DNA of 32,127 nt, taken from contig JBCFBK010000060.1 of NCBI GenBank assembly GCA_038562555.1, forward strand, positions 1 to 32,127. Reading direction: 5' to 3'. The position numbers were made by a program, and so were the translations under genes. This document shows positions 23,914 through 32,127 of the stretch, piece after piece; the first letter of the stretch is position 1; every line of letters begins with the position of its first letter. The DNA comes from JBCFBK01 sp038562555 (lineage in GTDB: Bacteria > Bacteroidota > Bacteroidia > Bacteroidales > Prolixibacteraceae). The notes beneath the pieces are model-generated. The model was not told where the DNA came from, did no database searches, and saw only the letters and a program-made list of their open reading frames with translations.

Positions 23914-25359
23914 TCATTTTCTGTTCAAGCTTTCTTCCGTTATCATTTCATGATTCCGGTAAGCATTCGAAACGACCCCGTGTCTGACGTCATCGAACAC
24001 GACTGGCGGGCGCTCATCCGTTGTACTGACAAACAACTGAAAGTTGTCGATCTGCAGTCCGTCGACATGCCGTGCATAAAAGCCCGATGCGGGAAGAGTC
24101 CCGATCAGGCTGAATTCCGGCCACCATCCCTTGAGCACTTCCGGGGTATATTCGTTCAGATTTTCTCTTTCAGCATCTTCTTTAGACCCTCCCCCGGAAA
24201 CGAAAAACTGAATATTCGTGAAGCGGACGTTTTCAATGTTGTGCCCGGGCAATCCGGTGATGAAAAATGCGGAGTTTTTATCCAGATCCCGGTTGTCTGC
24301 GATGATGTTGCTGAAAATAAAGTTCTGCATCGATTTCATCGGCAACATTTCTTCAGGCGAATCGACGCCGGCACGTTGCCGGCAGAACGTCATAAAAACC
24401 GGCCTGGGCACATTTTTCATGACCAGGTTTGAAAACACCATATTCTTCATCGTTCCGCCTTCATTTAGCTGGATTTTCAGCCCGGAATCCTGTATGTCGG
24501 TGAACGTACAGTTCGTGACGGTGACCGACTCAAAATTGCCGCGCGACAACAAACCGATGCGCATACCGGCCCATTTGGTCTTAAAAACACAATTGGTGAT
24601 CACAATATTGCTGCATGGAATATCCGGTCTGGAAGCCTGCAGGCAAATGCAGTCGTCACTGGTATCGAACGAACAGTCAGATACCATCACGTTCTGACAG
24701 CCGTCAAAGTCAAGCCCGTCGCCATTTTTGTTGACCCGGCTGTGAATCCGGATTCCCTCCACGAAAATGTCACGGCAGTACAGCCAGGCCGAAACCCAGG
24801 CTGCCGGATTAATCAGCCTGACATTCCGCAAATGGATGTCCCGGCAATCTTTAAAACGCATGAGCATCGGGCGCCCCACTTTGGCTGTGAAATGCTCCGG
24901 ATAGCCGTTGCCATCGATTGTGCCGTAACCTTCAATCGCAAACGATTCGGCACCCTCGGCGTAGATCAGGCACTTGTTCATATGCGCCTCGTTCTTATAC
25001 ATATTTTTATGCGTGTTACCGGCATAATCGGCTATGTTTGGACTCCCCCGCAATACGGCGCCATTTTCAAGGTACAGCGTTACATGACTTTTCAGGAACA
25101 GGGTACCGACAAGAACCGTTTTCCCGGCGGGTATGACGACCTTGCCTCCACCGCTTTTCGTACAGGCGTCGATAGCGGCCTGTACGGCTTTTGTGTCAAG
25201 GCTTACACCATCCGCTTTTGCGCCAAAACCGATAACACTCACCGTCCGGCCAAACAAAGCCGGCATGATCAGAAACAAACTAAAGAACAAGGCCAGATGT
25301 CTGATTGTCATCCCGTTTTTAGAATAAATTGTATTCGTTGTTTTTACGGAGATCATCAT
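23914..25359 (-). CDS. GH28-family polygalacturonase-like beta-helix hydrolase
   Basis: The 481-residue right-handed beta-helix starts with the GH28 signature VIGFGAKADGVSLDTKAVQ (42-60). The catalytic region keeps NGDGLD (212-217) and SDD (234-236), with 21 residues between the first Asp and the pair as in fungal polygalacturonases. The usual GHG is replaced by WAGMRIG (263-269) with no His, while GLKIQ (293-297) keeps the Lys of the RIK element. It is probably an active but atypical galacturonidase or rhamnogalacturonan hydrolase. The ATG at 25359 overlaps the upstream gene's TGA (ATGA); Met17 would give a more normal signal peptide. Exported. Confidence 0.85.
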   Translation of the reverse strand: MMISVKTTNTIYSKNGMTIRHLALFFSLFLIMPALFGRTVSVIGFGAKADGVSLDTKAVQAAIDACTKSGGGKVVIPAGKTVLVGTLFLKSHVTLYLENGAVLRGSPNIADYAGNTHKNMYKNEAHMNKCLIYAEGAESFAIEGYGTIDGNGYPEHFTAKVGRPMLMRFKDCRDIHLRNVRLINPAAWVSAWLYCRDIFVEGIRIHSRVNKNGDGLDFDGCQNVMVSDCSFDTSDDCICLQASRPDIPCSNIVITNCVFKTKWAGMRIGLLSRGNFESVTVTNCTFTDIQDSGLKIQLNEGGTMKNMVFSNLVMKNVPRPVFMTFCRQRAGVDSPEEMLPMKSMQNFIFSNIIADNRDLDKNSAFFITGLPGHNIENVRFTNIQFFVSGGGSKEDAERENLNEYTPEVLKGWWPEFSLIGTLPASGFYARHVDGLQIDNFQLFVSTTDERPPVVFDDVRHGVVSNAYRNHEMITEESLNRK

Positions 25360-26930
25360 TTTTCGTTCATTATATTATTCATGAGGCGGACTTCGTGTTT
25401 AATTTTTTCCTCAGCGACGACAAAAATCTGCTTAATACGGTGGAAATCGTTGTTCATGATCGTAATGTCGCTCACGTTTCCCTCGAATGAAAGAAACGGA
25501 GCGGCGACAGGCTGCGGCTTATTACTGTGAATAAACATGTCGGTCACATCTTTGCACCGGAAAAATGCACTGGCCTCGTCATCGACTTTTGCATAAACGT
25601 GGTTAAGCACGATTCCCTCCGCATCTTCAAAAAAAATGGCCGGCCGTTTCTCTTCTTTGATGTAGTCGAAACGGACGTTGTTGAACTGTACATCTTTGAC
25701 ATGCCTGCAGTTAAAGGCATAAGCCGGAGTGATCCCCCAGTTTTTGTACTCCGGATAAGTATGGGGTAAATCTGCCATAACGATCGCGGCATGTTCTTTT
25801 CCGCCGCCACCGGCAAACTGCATGTAAATGTTGTTCAATTGCACGTTTTCGATTCTGTACCCGGGTTGTCCGGCCAGACCGACACCAATTCTCGAATCGA
25901 ATGCTTCTTTATAATAGGACTGGGTGGTATCGGGCCGCCAACAGCCAACGCCATCGGCGATTACATTAGAGATAATGATGTTACGGATAATCCCCGGATG
26001 CGTGGTATATTCCTGCCTTGCTCCAAGCTTCAGAAAAATCCCGCCATTCACATTATGCATGGTGATGTTGCTGAAATTTACCCTTTCAATCCTCGCCCCG
26101 TCCACGCTGAAGATGGCAATCCCTGAAAAGCGGGAATCGTAAACGGTACAATTGCTAACCGTGATGTCTTCAAAACTGCCGACACTCACGGCCCCCAGTT
26201 TCAGGCCGTTGGCCATGCTCTTTATGACACAATTGGTGATGGTGACATTTTTAACGCCGCGGCCGGAATAGCTTTTTGTACAAATGCCGTCATCGCCCAC
26301 GTCTATGAAACAATTCGCCACTCTCACGGCGTGACAGTCGTCGAATTCAAAGGCGCTGTTGTTAGCCACGGCGTTGCTGATAACTGTTACCCCGTCGGCC
26401 AGCACGTTGGTGCAATCGTCGAGCTTGGTACACCACCTGGCGCCGTTGCGGAGGGTATAATCCTTGAACTTAATGTTGGTACATTGCGCAAAGAAAATCG
26501 TATTCGGCCGGTTTTTCAAACCGTTAAACGGATCGTCACTCTGAAATACCTGATGTTCTCCGTGCCCGTGAATTGTTCCTTTGCCCAGAATAGCAATATT
26601 ATTTTGTCCTTCGGCATAAATGAATGCATAATTATTCCGGTATCCCTGTTTATAAGCATTCATGTCTGCAACACCCTTAAGGACAGCGCCATCGTTCAGA
26701 TACAGGCTCACATTGCTTTTTAGATAAATGGTTGCCGACATAAAGGTTCCGTTCGGGACCACCACCGTCCCCCCGCCTTCCCTGTTACAAGCGTCGATTG
26801 TCTTTTGGATGCTTTGGGTATTGACGGTTTTGCCGTCACCTTTTGCGCCGAAATCAACCACATTCCAGCTCTTCTGTGCGAACGCCGCCAGTGACGCAGA
26901 TAAAAGAAACAGTAAAAAAACAGCTCTCAT
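25356..26930 (-). CDS. Divergent GH28-like beta-helix protein with altered active site
   Basis: The 524-residue protein has a Sec signal peptide (cleavage AFAQ-K, 19) and the GH28 opening NVVDFGAKGDGKTVNTQSIQ (23-42). The parallel beta-helix repeats are clear. At the active site VGDDGIC keeps Asp213-Asp214, but the partner GH28's first catalytic Asp aligns with Ser192 in NNSAFEF, the GHG His is missing (MANGLKLG, 239-246), and the RIK position reads SGIAIF. The chemistry may differ from polygalacturonase, or it may bind rather than cut. It ends in an ATGA overlap with the next GH28 gene, so the two are probably made in fixed ratio. Confidence 0.8.
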   Translation of the reverse strand: MRAVFLLFLLSASLAAFAQKSWNVVDFGAKGDGKTVNTQSIQKTIDACNREGGGTVVVPNGTFMSATIYLKSNVSLYLNDGAVLKGVADMNAYKQGYRNNYAFIYAEGQNNIAILGKGTIHGHGEHQVFQSDDPFNGLKNRPNTIFFAQCTNIKFKDYTLRNGARWCTKLDDCTNVLADGVTVISNAVANNSAFEFDDCHAVRVANCFIDVGDDGICTKSYSGRGVKNVTITNCVIKSMANGLKLGAVSVGSFEDITVSNCTVYDSRFSGIAIFSVDGARIERVNFSNITMHNVNGGIFLKLGARQEYTTHPGIIRNIIISNVIADGVGCWRPDTTQSYYKEAFDSRIGVGLAGQPGYRIENVQLNNIYMQFAGGGGKEHAAIVMADLPHTYPEYKNWGITPAYAFNCRHVKDVQFNNVRFDYIKEEKRPAIFFEDAEGIVLNHVYAKVDDEASAFFRCKDVTDMFIHSNKPQPVAAPFLSFEGNVSDITIMNNDFHRIKQIFVVAEEKIKHEVRLMNNIMNEK

Positions 26931-26976
26931 GGTTTGTCTTATTTGGTGTCAGGTTAAATTCTGTGCCCGCATCTGG

Positions 26977-28617
26977 TTATTCATCTCTTAAACGTTGTCT
27001 TAACTGTGCCTCAAAAAGGCTCGCGGGCAATGCTCCTTTGGTCACAGTGTTCAATGCCCCGGGATAATCGCCGTGCGCAAAATGATCGCTCCGGAAATCG
27101 CCGGTACATTCAATTTCGTAGTTCCTACCGGTGGGTGGTTTTGCGATAATACCATAGCCTGGCGCATCTACTGTACATCTATATGCAACGGTCGTGCATG
27201 AAGCCCAGCCATGTCCGTTGGAGTTGATGCCGTGGTTTCCAAGCCACAGCATTTTTGGATCAAACGCGTGTCCTTCTTCAGGAACACCATGTTGCCGGAA
27301 GACACAATTATCGAAAAGCGTTCCGTTCACCCAACGCTGATGCCCATCCTCAGTTGCTGCATAATTATCGACGGCGATACAATTCAGAAAGACGTTACCG
27401 GAATCCATGCCATGGCCGGCACCAACAAAACAATGTCTGCCCCTTGATGCAAAACAATTTTTGAAAAGGACCAGTTGACCGCCCCGCGTCTGAAAGTTAT
27501 AGCGGCGGGACGATGTTATTTTTGAATGCGGCTCGATGGCCTGGCAGTCCTGCACGGTAATCCGGCTGCTTTCGATGAGATAAAAGCCGGAGCTGTAAAA
27601 GTTCATGGTACGGATATTCCGGAACCAGCAGTTTTCGCTCCGCTGCACCTGTATACCCGATTTTGAATGTTTTTCACTAAAATTATCCGAAGAAATATCG
27701 GCGTCGATAGTCATATTTTCAATGCCGATTAATTTTCGGGGCATCACCGTATACTCGAAAACAGTACACGGTGCAAGCCTTCTTACCAACGAATACATCA
27801 CCGGTGCATCGATCGTAATGGTGTTGCCATTTACGGCGGTCACGTAACGGTAGTAACGGATGGGAACGGACCCGACGGGCCATTGTTTAGGCTCGGGAGC
27901 ACCACCACCGACAACCTGGAGCCATTCAGGCGTACAGGGGTGTTCAATAATAATCCGGCTGCCGGTTCTGAGGGTATGTCCGGCCGCAAGTTCAAAACTC
28001 ATTTCTCCGACATGGACAACGGGCGATGTGATGTTCCAATAAGTACCCTCTTTTTTGTCATCCCAGAGTTGCGTTGGAAAAGAAGAAGGTATTTCGGGAC
28101 CAACACGAATGACCTGGCCGGTAGCAACTGTGTCTGTATTTTGCAGGATGGCCGATTCCATTCCTGTTCCCCGTAACACGACACCGTCGGCATTGATGGT
28201 CAACGTTGTTACATTCCAGACTCCTGCTCCAAGTTCGACTGCGCCACGGTAGCCAAAATCGTTTGCCGGCAGTGCGGAAACCTGGTCGATCGCTTTTTGG
28301 ATGCGGGCGGTCTCATCGCCTGAGGGACTGTTAAGCCTGACCGCAACGTGGTAGTGCTTCCCGGAAACCGGCAGCGGAGAGTTGGAGGCCATATAACCGG
28401 CGTAAGAAAAGTCGGGTATCCTATAGCCCATGGGATCGGCAGGAAACTTCAGAACGCCACCCGATTCTTCCAGATAACAATGCGCGTGTCCGTCCGATCG
28501 AGATTCCGGTATACCGTCCGGCTTATTCTCCCGGCTGGCCCGGAAACAAAACCCGGAGCCAAGAAAGAATATCAATAAGGCCAGGCTTTCTATCCTGAAT
28601 GATTTTGTCATATTCAT
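26977..28617 (-). CDS. Exported right-handed parallel beta-helix protein, family unassigned
   Basis: I do not recognise the exact family. From the chosen ATG the protein has 546 residues with a signal-like N-terminus (TKSFRIESLALLIFFLGSG). An N-terminal pectate-lyase-like capping region includes DETARIQKAIDQV and GVWNVTTLTINADGVVLRGTG. After an inserted beta-rich domain, helix coils follow (IENMTIDADIS, GIQVQRSENCWFRNI, TRGGQLVLFKNCFASRGRHC). His-rich stretches such as RHCFVGAGHGMDSGN and TEDGHQRW could form the active cleft. Length and fold fit pectate-lyase-superfamily lyases or hydrolases. The frame extends to a GTG at 28701 overlapping the upstream stop, but that extension is not signal-like; ATG 28617 or 28611 is likelier. 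Confidence 0.6.
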   Translation of the reverse strand: MNMTKSFRIESLALLIFFLGSGFCFRASRENKPDGIPESRSDGHAHCYLEESGGVLKFPADPMGYRIPDFSYAGYMASNSPLPVSGKHYHVAVRLNSPSGDETARIQKAIDQVSALPANDFGYRGAVELGAGVWNVTTLTINADGVVLRGTGMESAILQNTDTVATGQVIRVGPEIPSSFPTQLWDDKKEGTYWNITSPVVHVGEMSFELAAGHTLRTGSRIIIEHPCTPEWLQVVGGGAPEPKQWPVGSVPIRYYRYVTAVNGNTITIDAPVMYSLVRRLAPCTVFEYTVMPRKLIGIENMTIDADISSDNFSEKHSKSGIQVQRSENCWFRNIRTMNFYSSGFYLIESSRITVQDCQAIEPHSKITSSRRYNFQTRGGQLVLFKNCFASRGRHCFVGAGHGMDSGNVFLNCIAVDNYAATEDGHQRWVNGTLFDNCVFRQHGVPEEGHAFDPKMLWLGNHGINSNGHGWASCTTVAYRCTVDAPGYGIIAKPPTGRNYEIECTGDFRSDHFAHGDYPGALNTVTKGALPASLFEAQLRQRLRDE

Positions 28618-28697
28618 TTGCAAGAAACTTCTACAATTTATGCGTTCTCCCCGGATTAGCAAAAACAATCGTACTCCGGTGGCAAACCTTAAGCGAT

Positions 28698-29756
28698 TCA
28701 CCTGAATACCGAACCGTCGATTTTCAGGACCGCTCCGCTGGAGGTGTTAAACCTGCCACCCATGAGAGCCAGGAACAAATGTGTTGCTTTTCCGTCTTTC
28801 ATAAGTACCTGCGGGCGTTCGAACCGGTTCAGCGGTTCATCGGGAAAGTAGTGCGTGCTTTCCTTATACGCGAGCATCGGCTCGGACCATTTTAATCCGT
28901 CAAGCGAGTTCATGTACAGGCCTGAGCGTTCGTTGCAAACGCCCATGTCGCGCATAACCATATGGTATGTTCCGTCCTGAAACCACACATAAGCGTCTTC
29001 GACCTGAGCATTGATGGACGAAAAGGAAATCACCGGATTGCCCTCATATTTCCGGTAAGGCCCTTCCGGAACATCGGCAAAGGCAATACCCATTTTTCGC
29101 AGATTGTCGTTATTAAAATCCCAGGCTTTGTAATATAACCAAAGCTGACCCCCTGGATGATGAAGCAATGCCGGATTTGTCGTTAAATAACTGTCCCAGT
29201 CACGCTTATTATTGCTGGTCCCCAGAATCATGCCATCGTTCCCGACCCGTTCCCACGGTCCGTATAATGAGTTCGAAACAGCCAGTCCGATCCGTTGCGT
29301 ACTGGCATGATGAGCATGATTTTTATTGGCATGCTTCAGGTTGTTTCCAATGTAATACAGAAGGTACCGGTCACCTACTTTATGGATCGTCGGATTGTGA
29401 ATGGTATCGGCATCCCAATGTCCTGCCCCCTGCCCTTTTAGTACCGTTCCCAGAACGCGGTAGGGGCCTTCGGGGACTTCAGCAACGGCATGTGCAATTT
29501 CACTTTTCTTCAGCCAGTTGTCATGTCCGCCCCTCCACCTTGAAAAAAAGACGTGGATCAGGCCGTCATCGCCATAAACAGGCGAACAACACCACACATT
29601 CCATCCTTCGAGTTCGAGGATCCGGGTCCCACCTCCCGCTATTGATCTGGAAAACAACGATTCTTTAACATCTATTCCCTGAGAAAATACCCCGAGCGGC
29701 AGAAAGCTTGCCAGAGAAAGTCCCACCGAGTATTTTAAAAAATTTCTTCGTCTCAT
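28698..29756 (-). CDS. Tat-exported five-bladed beta-propeller glycosidase-like protein (GH43/GH117-like)
   Basis: The 352-residue protein has a twin-arginine N-terminus (RRRNFLKYS, 2-10). Repeated blade motifs follow: SPVYGDDGLIHVFFSRW, HNPTIHKVGDRYLLYYIG, TNPALLHHPGGQLWLYYKAW and QVEDAYVWFQDGTYHMVMRD. These resemble the arabinanase/levansucrase-type propeller of GH43, GH62, GH117 and GH130 relatives, with acidic residues at the pore. The family is not certain. EVPEGPYR and DVPEGPYR repeats show blade duplication. The protein should be periplasmic. It is the first enzyme after SusD in this operon, 187 bases downstream of it. Confidence 0.6.
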   Translation of the reverse strand: MRRRNFLKYSVGLSLASFLPLGVFSQGIDVKESLFSRSIAGGGTRILELEGWNVWCCSPVYGDDGLIHVFFSRWRGGHDNWLKKSEIAHAVAEVPEGPYRVLGTVLKGQGAGHWDADTIHNPTIHKVGDRYLLYYIGNNLKHANKNHAHHASTQRIGLAVSNSLYGPWERVGNDGMILGTSNNKRDWDSYLTTNPALLHHPGGQLWLYYKAWDFNNDNLRKMGIAFADVPEGPYRKYEGNPVISFSSINAQVEDAYVWFQDGTYHMVMRDMGVCNERSGLYMNSLDGLKWSEPMLAYKESTHYFPDEPLNRFERPQVLMKDGKATHLFLALMGGRFNTSSGAVLKIDGSVFR

Positions 29757-29943
29757 ATCTTCCTGTTAATAACTCCACAACACAAACAACTTCCAGTCAG
29801 ATCCCAGGATCTGGCTATCCTTCGCTTTCATTCACTGATCGTTTCACAAAAGAGTCGGACGATTATCGGCCATTTTTGGATTTGCCAACCGAGACCCCAA
29901 AACCTCATAACAAAAGCAGCAGTGGGGTCCCGCTTATCTCTCC
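29757..29943 (-). promoter_or_regulatory. Spacer after susD with weak hairpin
   Basis: This 187-base gap separates the susD stop from the propeller gene. Bases 29893-29899 and 29923-29929 can pair (7 bp, loop 23) about 15 bases after the susD stop on the minus strand, but no T-run follows. It may attenuate transcription so that SusCD exceeds the enzymes, paralleling the terminator at 7448 in the other PUL. No clear promoter was found. Confidence 0.3.
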
Positions 29944-31794
29944 CTAGTTATTATTCATCTCCGGAGAGCCGGACCAACCCGGATTTTGAACCAGGCCGGG
30001 ATTCTTTTGGATTTCCGGCTGAGGGATTGGCAAAATATACCAGGAGGATTCGAACGCCCGGGGTTGTTCAATGATCCGGTACCTGATTTTAGTTTGCTGT
30101 CCCGGCGCCTCCCGGTAAAGAACCGGCTGCAGAATGTAGGCGGTCCGTTGTGACTCGACGGAGAATTTCCACCTCCGGGTATCATAAAAAACCGCGTCTT
30201 CAAAGTTCATCTCCACAATGCGCTCCTGCCGGACTTCTTTTCTGAACGCGTCCTTCGGCAAACCGGATGCAAGAGAAGGCATGCTGTAGGTGTAGCCTTT
30301 AAACTCGGGGGAAGGCATACAAGCCGTCCTGGCGCGGATCATATTCACCGCCTGTGTTGCTGTCAGTCCGGTACCCAGCGGATCGGCATCAGCACCATAG
30401 GCTTCATTCATGGCTTCGGCGTACATGAGCAGCACGTCGGCATATCGCAGTAAGGGAAAATTGTGATGGGCAAGTCCGCCTGCGGCACTCCTCAGCGGAT
30501 CAATGTTCAGGTCACACATCTTGATATTATAGAGATAAGTATTAATTTGACCAAGGTTGGCAGCTTTATCGGCCACTGAGGTATTTTCGCCAAGTTCCCA
30601 CAGTTTTACAACCCGGTTCCGGCGAAGGTTTGCTCCGTTATAGGCTACATCCCTGTAAAAACGGGGATCGAGGTTTACAAACGGATTTTGCAGATCAAAG
30701 CCTCCTTCAGGATCATTCTGATCGTATGCCTTCCCGTCTTTAATAATCTTATAATACTGCATCATGTTGTAGGTCAACTGGTTTCTGCCGGCATTCGTGC
30801 TGTTCCATCCAATATAACTGGGCAAGGTCGACCGTTCCCAGTGATAGCCGGGAGCAGTGATGCGCGAGAAAATGATCTCCTCGTTGGTGAATGTGGTAAA
30901 CAATTTGGTGATATCGCCAACCAGGTGATATTGGTTCAGTTTAATCACATCGGCAGCCGCCTGTGCAGCCAGTTTCCATTTATCCGGGTCATACTTTCCC
31001 CGGAACGGCGAGTCGTCCGGTTTATTGGGATCATTGAACAGCGGGCTGGCGGCAAACAGCAGGGCCTGTGCTTTCAGGGCCATAGCGGCACCTTTGGTTG
31101 CCCTTCCGGTCTGGCTTGGGGGCCAACTTAGGGGCAAACCTGACGCTGCATCATTGCAGAGGCTTACAATATGCAGAACACATTCGTCGTAAGTGTTCCG
31201 CGCGGCCTTCAGTTCAGGATCGGTGGTATTCAACACATGGTCGATAATCGTTACACCGCCATAATTTTTCAAAAGATCCATATAGAAAAAGGCCAACAGG
31301 AATTTGGCTTCACTTTTTTTGATATTCTTCTCCTCCTCGCCGTACCCGTACTCAGCGTCGTAGGGTACTTTGTCTATATTCTCCAGGAACAGCAAGGCAG
31401 CCCTGATGGCAGCATAGTCGAAGCGGTAAAAATCGCCGAAATCGTTGGCCCTTGTGGCGTTGGCCGAAACATAATGGGCCGATGGAGAAAAATCGCCCGT
31501 GTGCCACCAGAAAGCATGCGCAAACGCCAGGGTTGTGGAACCATAAACGCTGTAAGCCTCTGCCATACAACTTTGTACCAGTTTACCACTGTTATTTTGA
31601 TTATTCAACAGATAGTCGGGAATCCGGACATAGACATCTGTCAGTATTTTCTCTGCATTCCGGATATCGGAGAAAACACCCTCCAGATCCAGGTCTCCCG
31701 TATCCTCTTTTTCCAGCAAGTCATTAAAATTCTGGCATGAAACCATTAGACCAATGAGTACTGCAATGCCTGTTATTTTAATTATCCACTTCAT
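29944..31794 (-). CDS. SusD/RagB-type outer-membrane glycan-binding lipoprotein
   Basis: The 616-residue protein has lipobox MVSC (lipidated Cys20). An N-terminal SusD-like domain (about 21-230) contains EAKFLLAFFYMDLLKNYGG, and the C-terminal RagB/SusD domain (about 300-616) contains FPLLRYADVLLMYAEAMNEA and ends with the family tail ILPIPQPEIQKNPGLVQNPGW. It lies directly downstream of a susC whose 3' end is at the right edge. It is longer than the SusD at 5823 (538 residues) and differs in sequence, so it probably serves a different oligosaccharide. It should sit on the outer membrane surface. Confidence 0.95.
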   Translation of the reverse strand: MKWIIKITGIAVLIGLMVSCQNFNDLLEKEDTGDLDLEGVFSDIRNAEKILTDVYVRIPDYLLNNQNNSGKLVQSCMAEAYSVYGSTTLAFAHAFWWHTGDFSPSAHYVSANATRANDFGDFYRFDYAAIRAALLFLENIDKVPYDAEYGYGEEEKNIKKSEAKFLLAFFYMDLLKNYGGVTIIDHVLNTTDPELKAARNTYDECVLHIVSLCNDAASGLPLSWPPSQTGRATKGAAMALKAQALLFAASPLFNDPNKPDDSPFRGKYDPDKWKLAAQAAADVIKLNQYHLVGDITKLFTTFTNEEIIFSRITAPGYHWERSTLPSYIGWNSTNAGRNQLTYNMMQYYKIIKDGKAYDQNDPEGGFDLQNPFVNLDPRFYRDVAYNGANLRRNRVVKLWELGENTSVADKAANLGQINTYLYNIKMCDLNIDPLRSAAGGLAHHNFPLLRYADVLLMYAEAMNEAYGADADPLGTGLTATQAVNMIRARTACMPSPEFKGYTYSMPSLASGLPKDAFRKEVRQERIVEMNFEDAVFYDTRRWKFSVESQRTAYILQPVLYREAPGQQTKIRYRIIEQPRAFESSWYILPIPQPEIQKNPGLVQNPGWSGSPEMNNN

Positions 31795-31837
31795 GTCTAC
31801 AAGTTTTAATCGTTTTTTTAAAATTTTCCAATCATAA

Positions 31838-32127
31838 CTACAAACTGAGTTTAATACCGGCGCCGTAAAAACGCGTTTGCGGATAGCTGGAGGGTTGATT
31901 CGGATTTTCCGGGTCCAAAAACTTCACTTTACTAAAAGTGAGCACGTTGCTGACCGTCAGAAACACAGATGCATCTTTTATTTTCAAGGGTTCAATTGCC
32001 TGCCTGGGCAGATCGAATGTGAGTTCCAGGTTTTTCAGTCTGAGGTAATCTCCTTTCAGCAATGTAAAAGTCGAGCTTTGAGCCAGTTCGGGGCTACCGC
32101 CGATGATGAGGCGGGGATAAGTAGCAG
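31838..32127 (-). CDS. SusC/RagA-type TonB-dependent transporter, C-terminal end only (cut by window edge)
   Basis: About 95 codons up to the TAG at 31838-31840 are present. The frame runs open off the right edge and starts with TYPRLIIGGS in the visible part. It contains LLKGDYLRLKNLELTFDLP and NVLTFSKVKFLDPENPNQP, which are hallmark last-strand segments of SusC barrels, and ends GAGIKLSL. SusD follows after 43 bases. Plug, any STN domain and the regulator of this PUL lie outside the window. Confidence 0.93.
   Translation of the reverse strand, partial: ATYPRLIIGGSPELAQSSTFTLLKGDYLRLKNLELTFDLPRQAIEPLKIKDASVFLTVSNVLTFSKVKFLDPENPNQPSSYPQTRFYGAGIKLSL

Noticed and set aside
24742..25530. 262-codon plus-strand ORF across the two GH28 genes
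   Set aside because: It lies antisense to well-supported beta-helix enzymes and has no coherent domain; long antisense frames are common at this base composition.
28618..28701. GTG start at 28701 for the beta-helix protein
   Set aside because: It overlaps the upstream stop, but the 28 added residues would bury the signal peptide; ATG 28617 gives a normal exported protein.
1..32127. CRISPR arrays, insertion sequences and rRNA genes
   Set aside because: No regular repeat-spacer array, transposase or rRNA sequence was found by reading the window.

Overview
The window looks like a Bacteroidota chromosome segment. It carries two SusC/SusD outer-membrane glycan-uptake pairs, an ECF sigma factor with a FecR-type anti-sigma factor, many Sec, lipoprotein and Tat exported carbohydrate-active enzymes, and weak Shine-Dalgarno sequences. 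Apart from a tRNA 3' end at the left edge and one RNA-repair-type gene, nearly everything belongs to two polysaccharide utilization loci (PULs) that face each other. The genus cannot be fixed from the sequence alone.

Left half, plus strand. A tRNA 3' end with its terminator (1-92) is followed by sigma factor (366), anti-sigma (1061), STN-type SusC (2225), a possible 46-codon ORF (5686), SusD (5823) and a terminator (7448-7492). Three exported enzymes follow: an unassigned probable alpha/alpha-toroid lyase-like protein (7645), a GH140/DUF4038-type hydrolase (9565) and a GH92-type mannosidase (10964). A minus-strand thpR-like gene (13207-13785) interrupts the run. A DUF1080 protein (13941) and a Tat-exported Gfo/Idh/MocA oxidoreductase (14609) follow as an overlapping pair. 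A strong hairpin (16069-16105) closes this half.

Right half, minus strand, read from the right edge. The end of a second SusC, a SusD lipoprotein, a Tat-exported five-blade-propeller hydrolase, an unassigned parallel beta-helix protein, two divergent GH28 proteins, a sulfatase lipoprotein, a second DUF4038 hydrolase, a second Tat-exported Gfo/Idh/MocA oxidoreductase, a CE12-type acetylesterase, an exported TIM-barrel isomerase/epimerase-like protein and a CE15 glucuronoyl esterase. The tight gaps suggest one long operon. Its regulator is not in the window.

Working together (inference): the CE12, CE15 and GH28 proteins point to a rhamnogalacturonan or other acidic pectin-like polymer for the right-hand PUL, and the sulfatase suggests a sulfated or decorated version. 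Oligosaccharides imported by SusCD would be trimmed in the periplasm. DUF1080, two oxidoreductases and the TIM-barrel protein, all with export signals, have the composition of the oxidation/elimination route that cleaves glycosidic bonds through 3-keto sugars. Its appearance as a periplasmic module split across two convergent PULs is the most interesting feature of the window.
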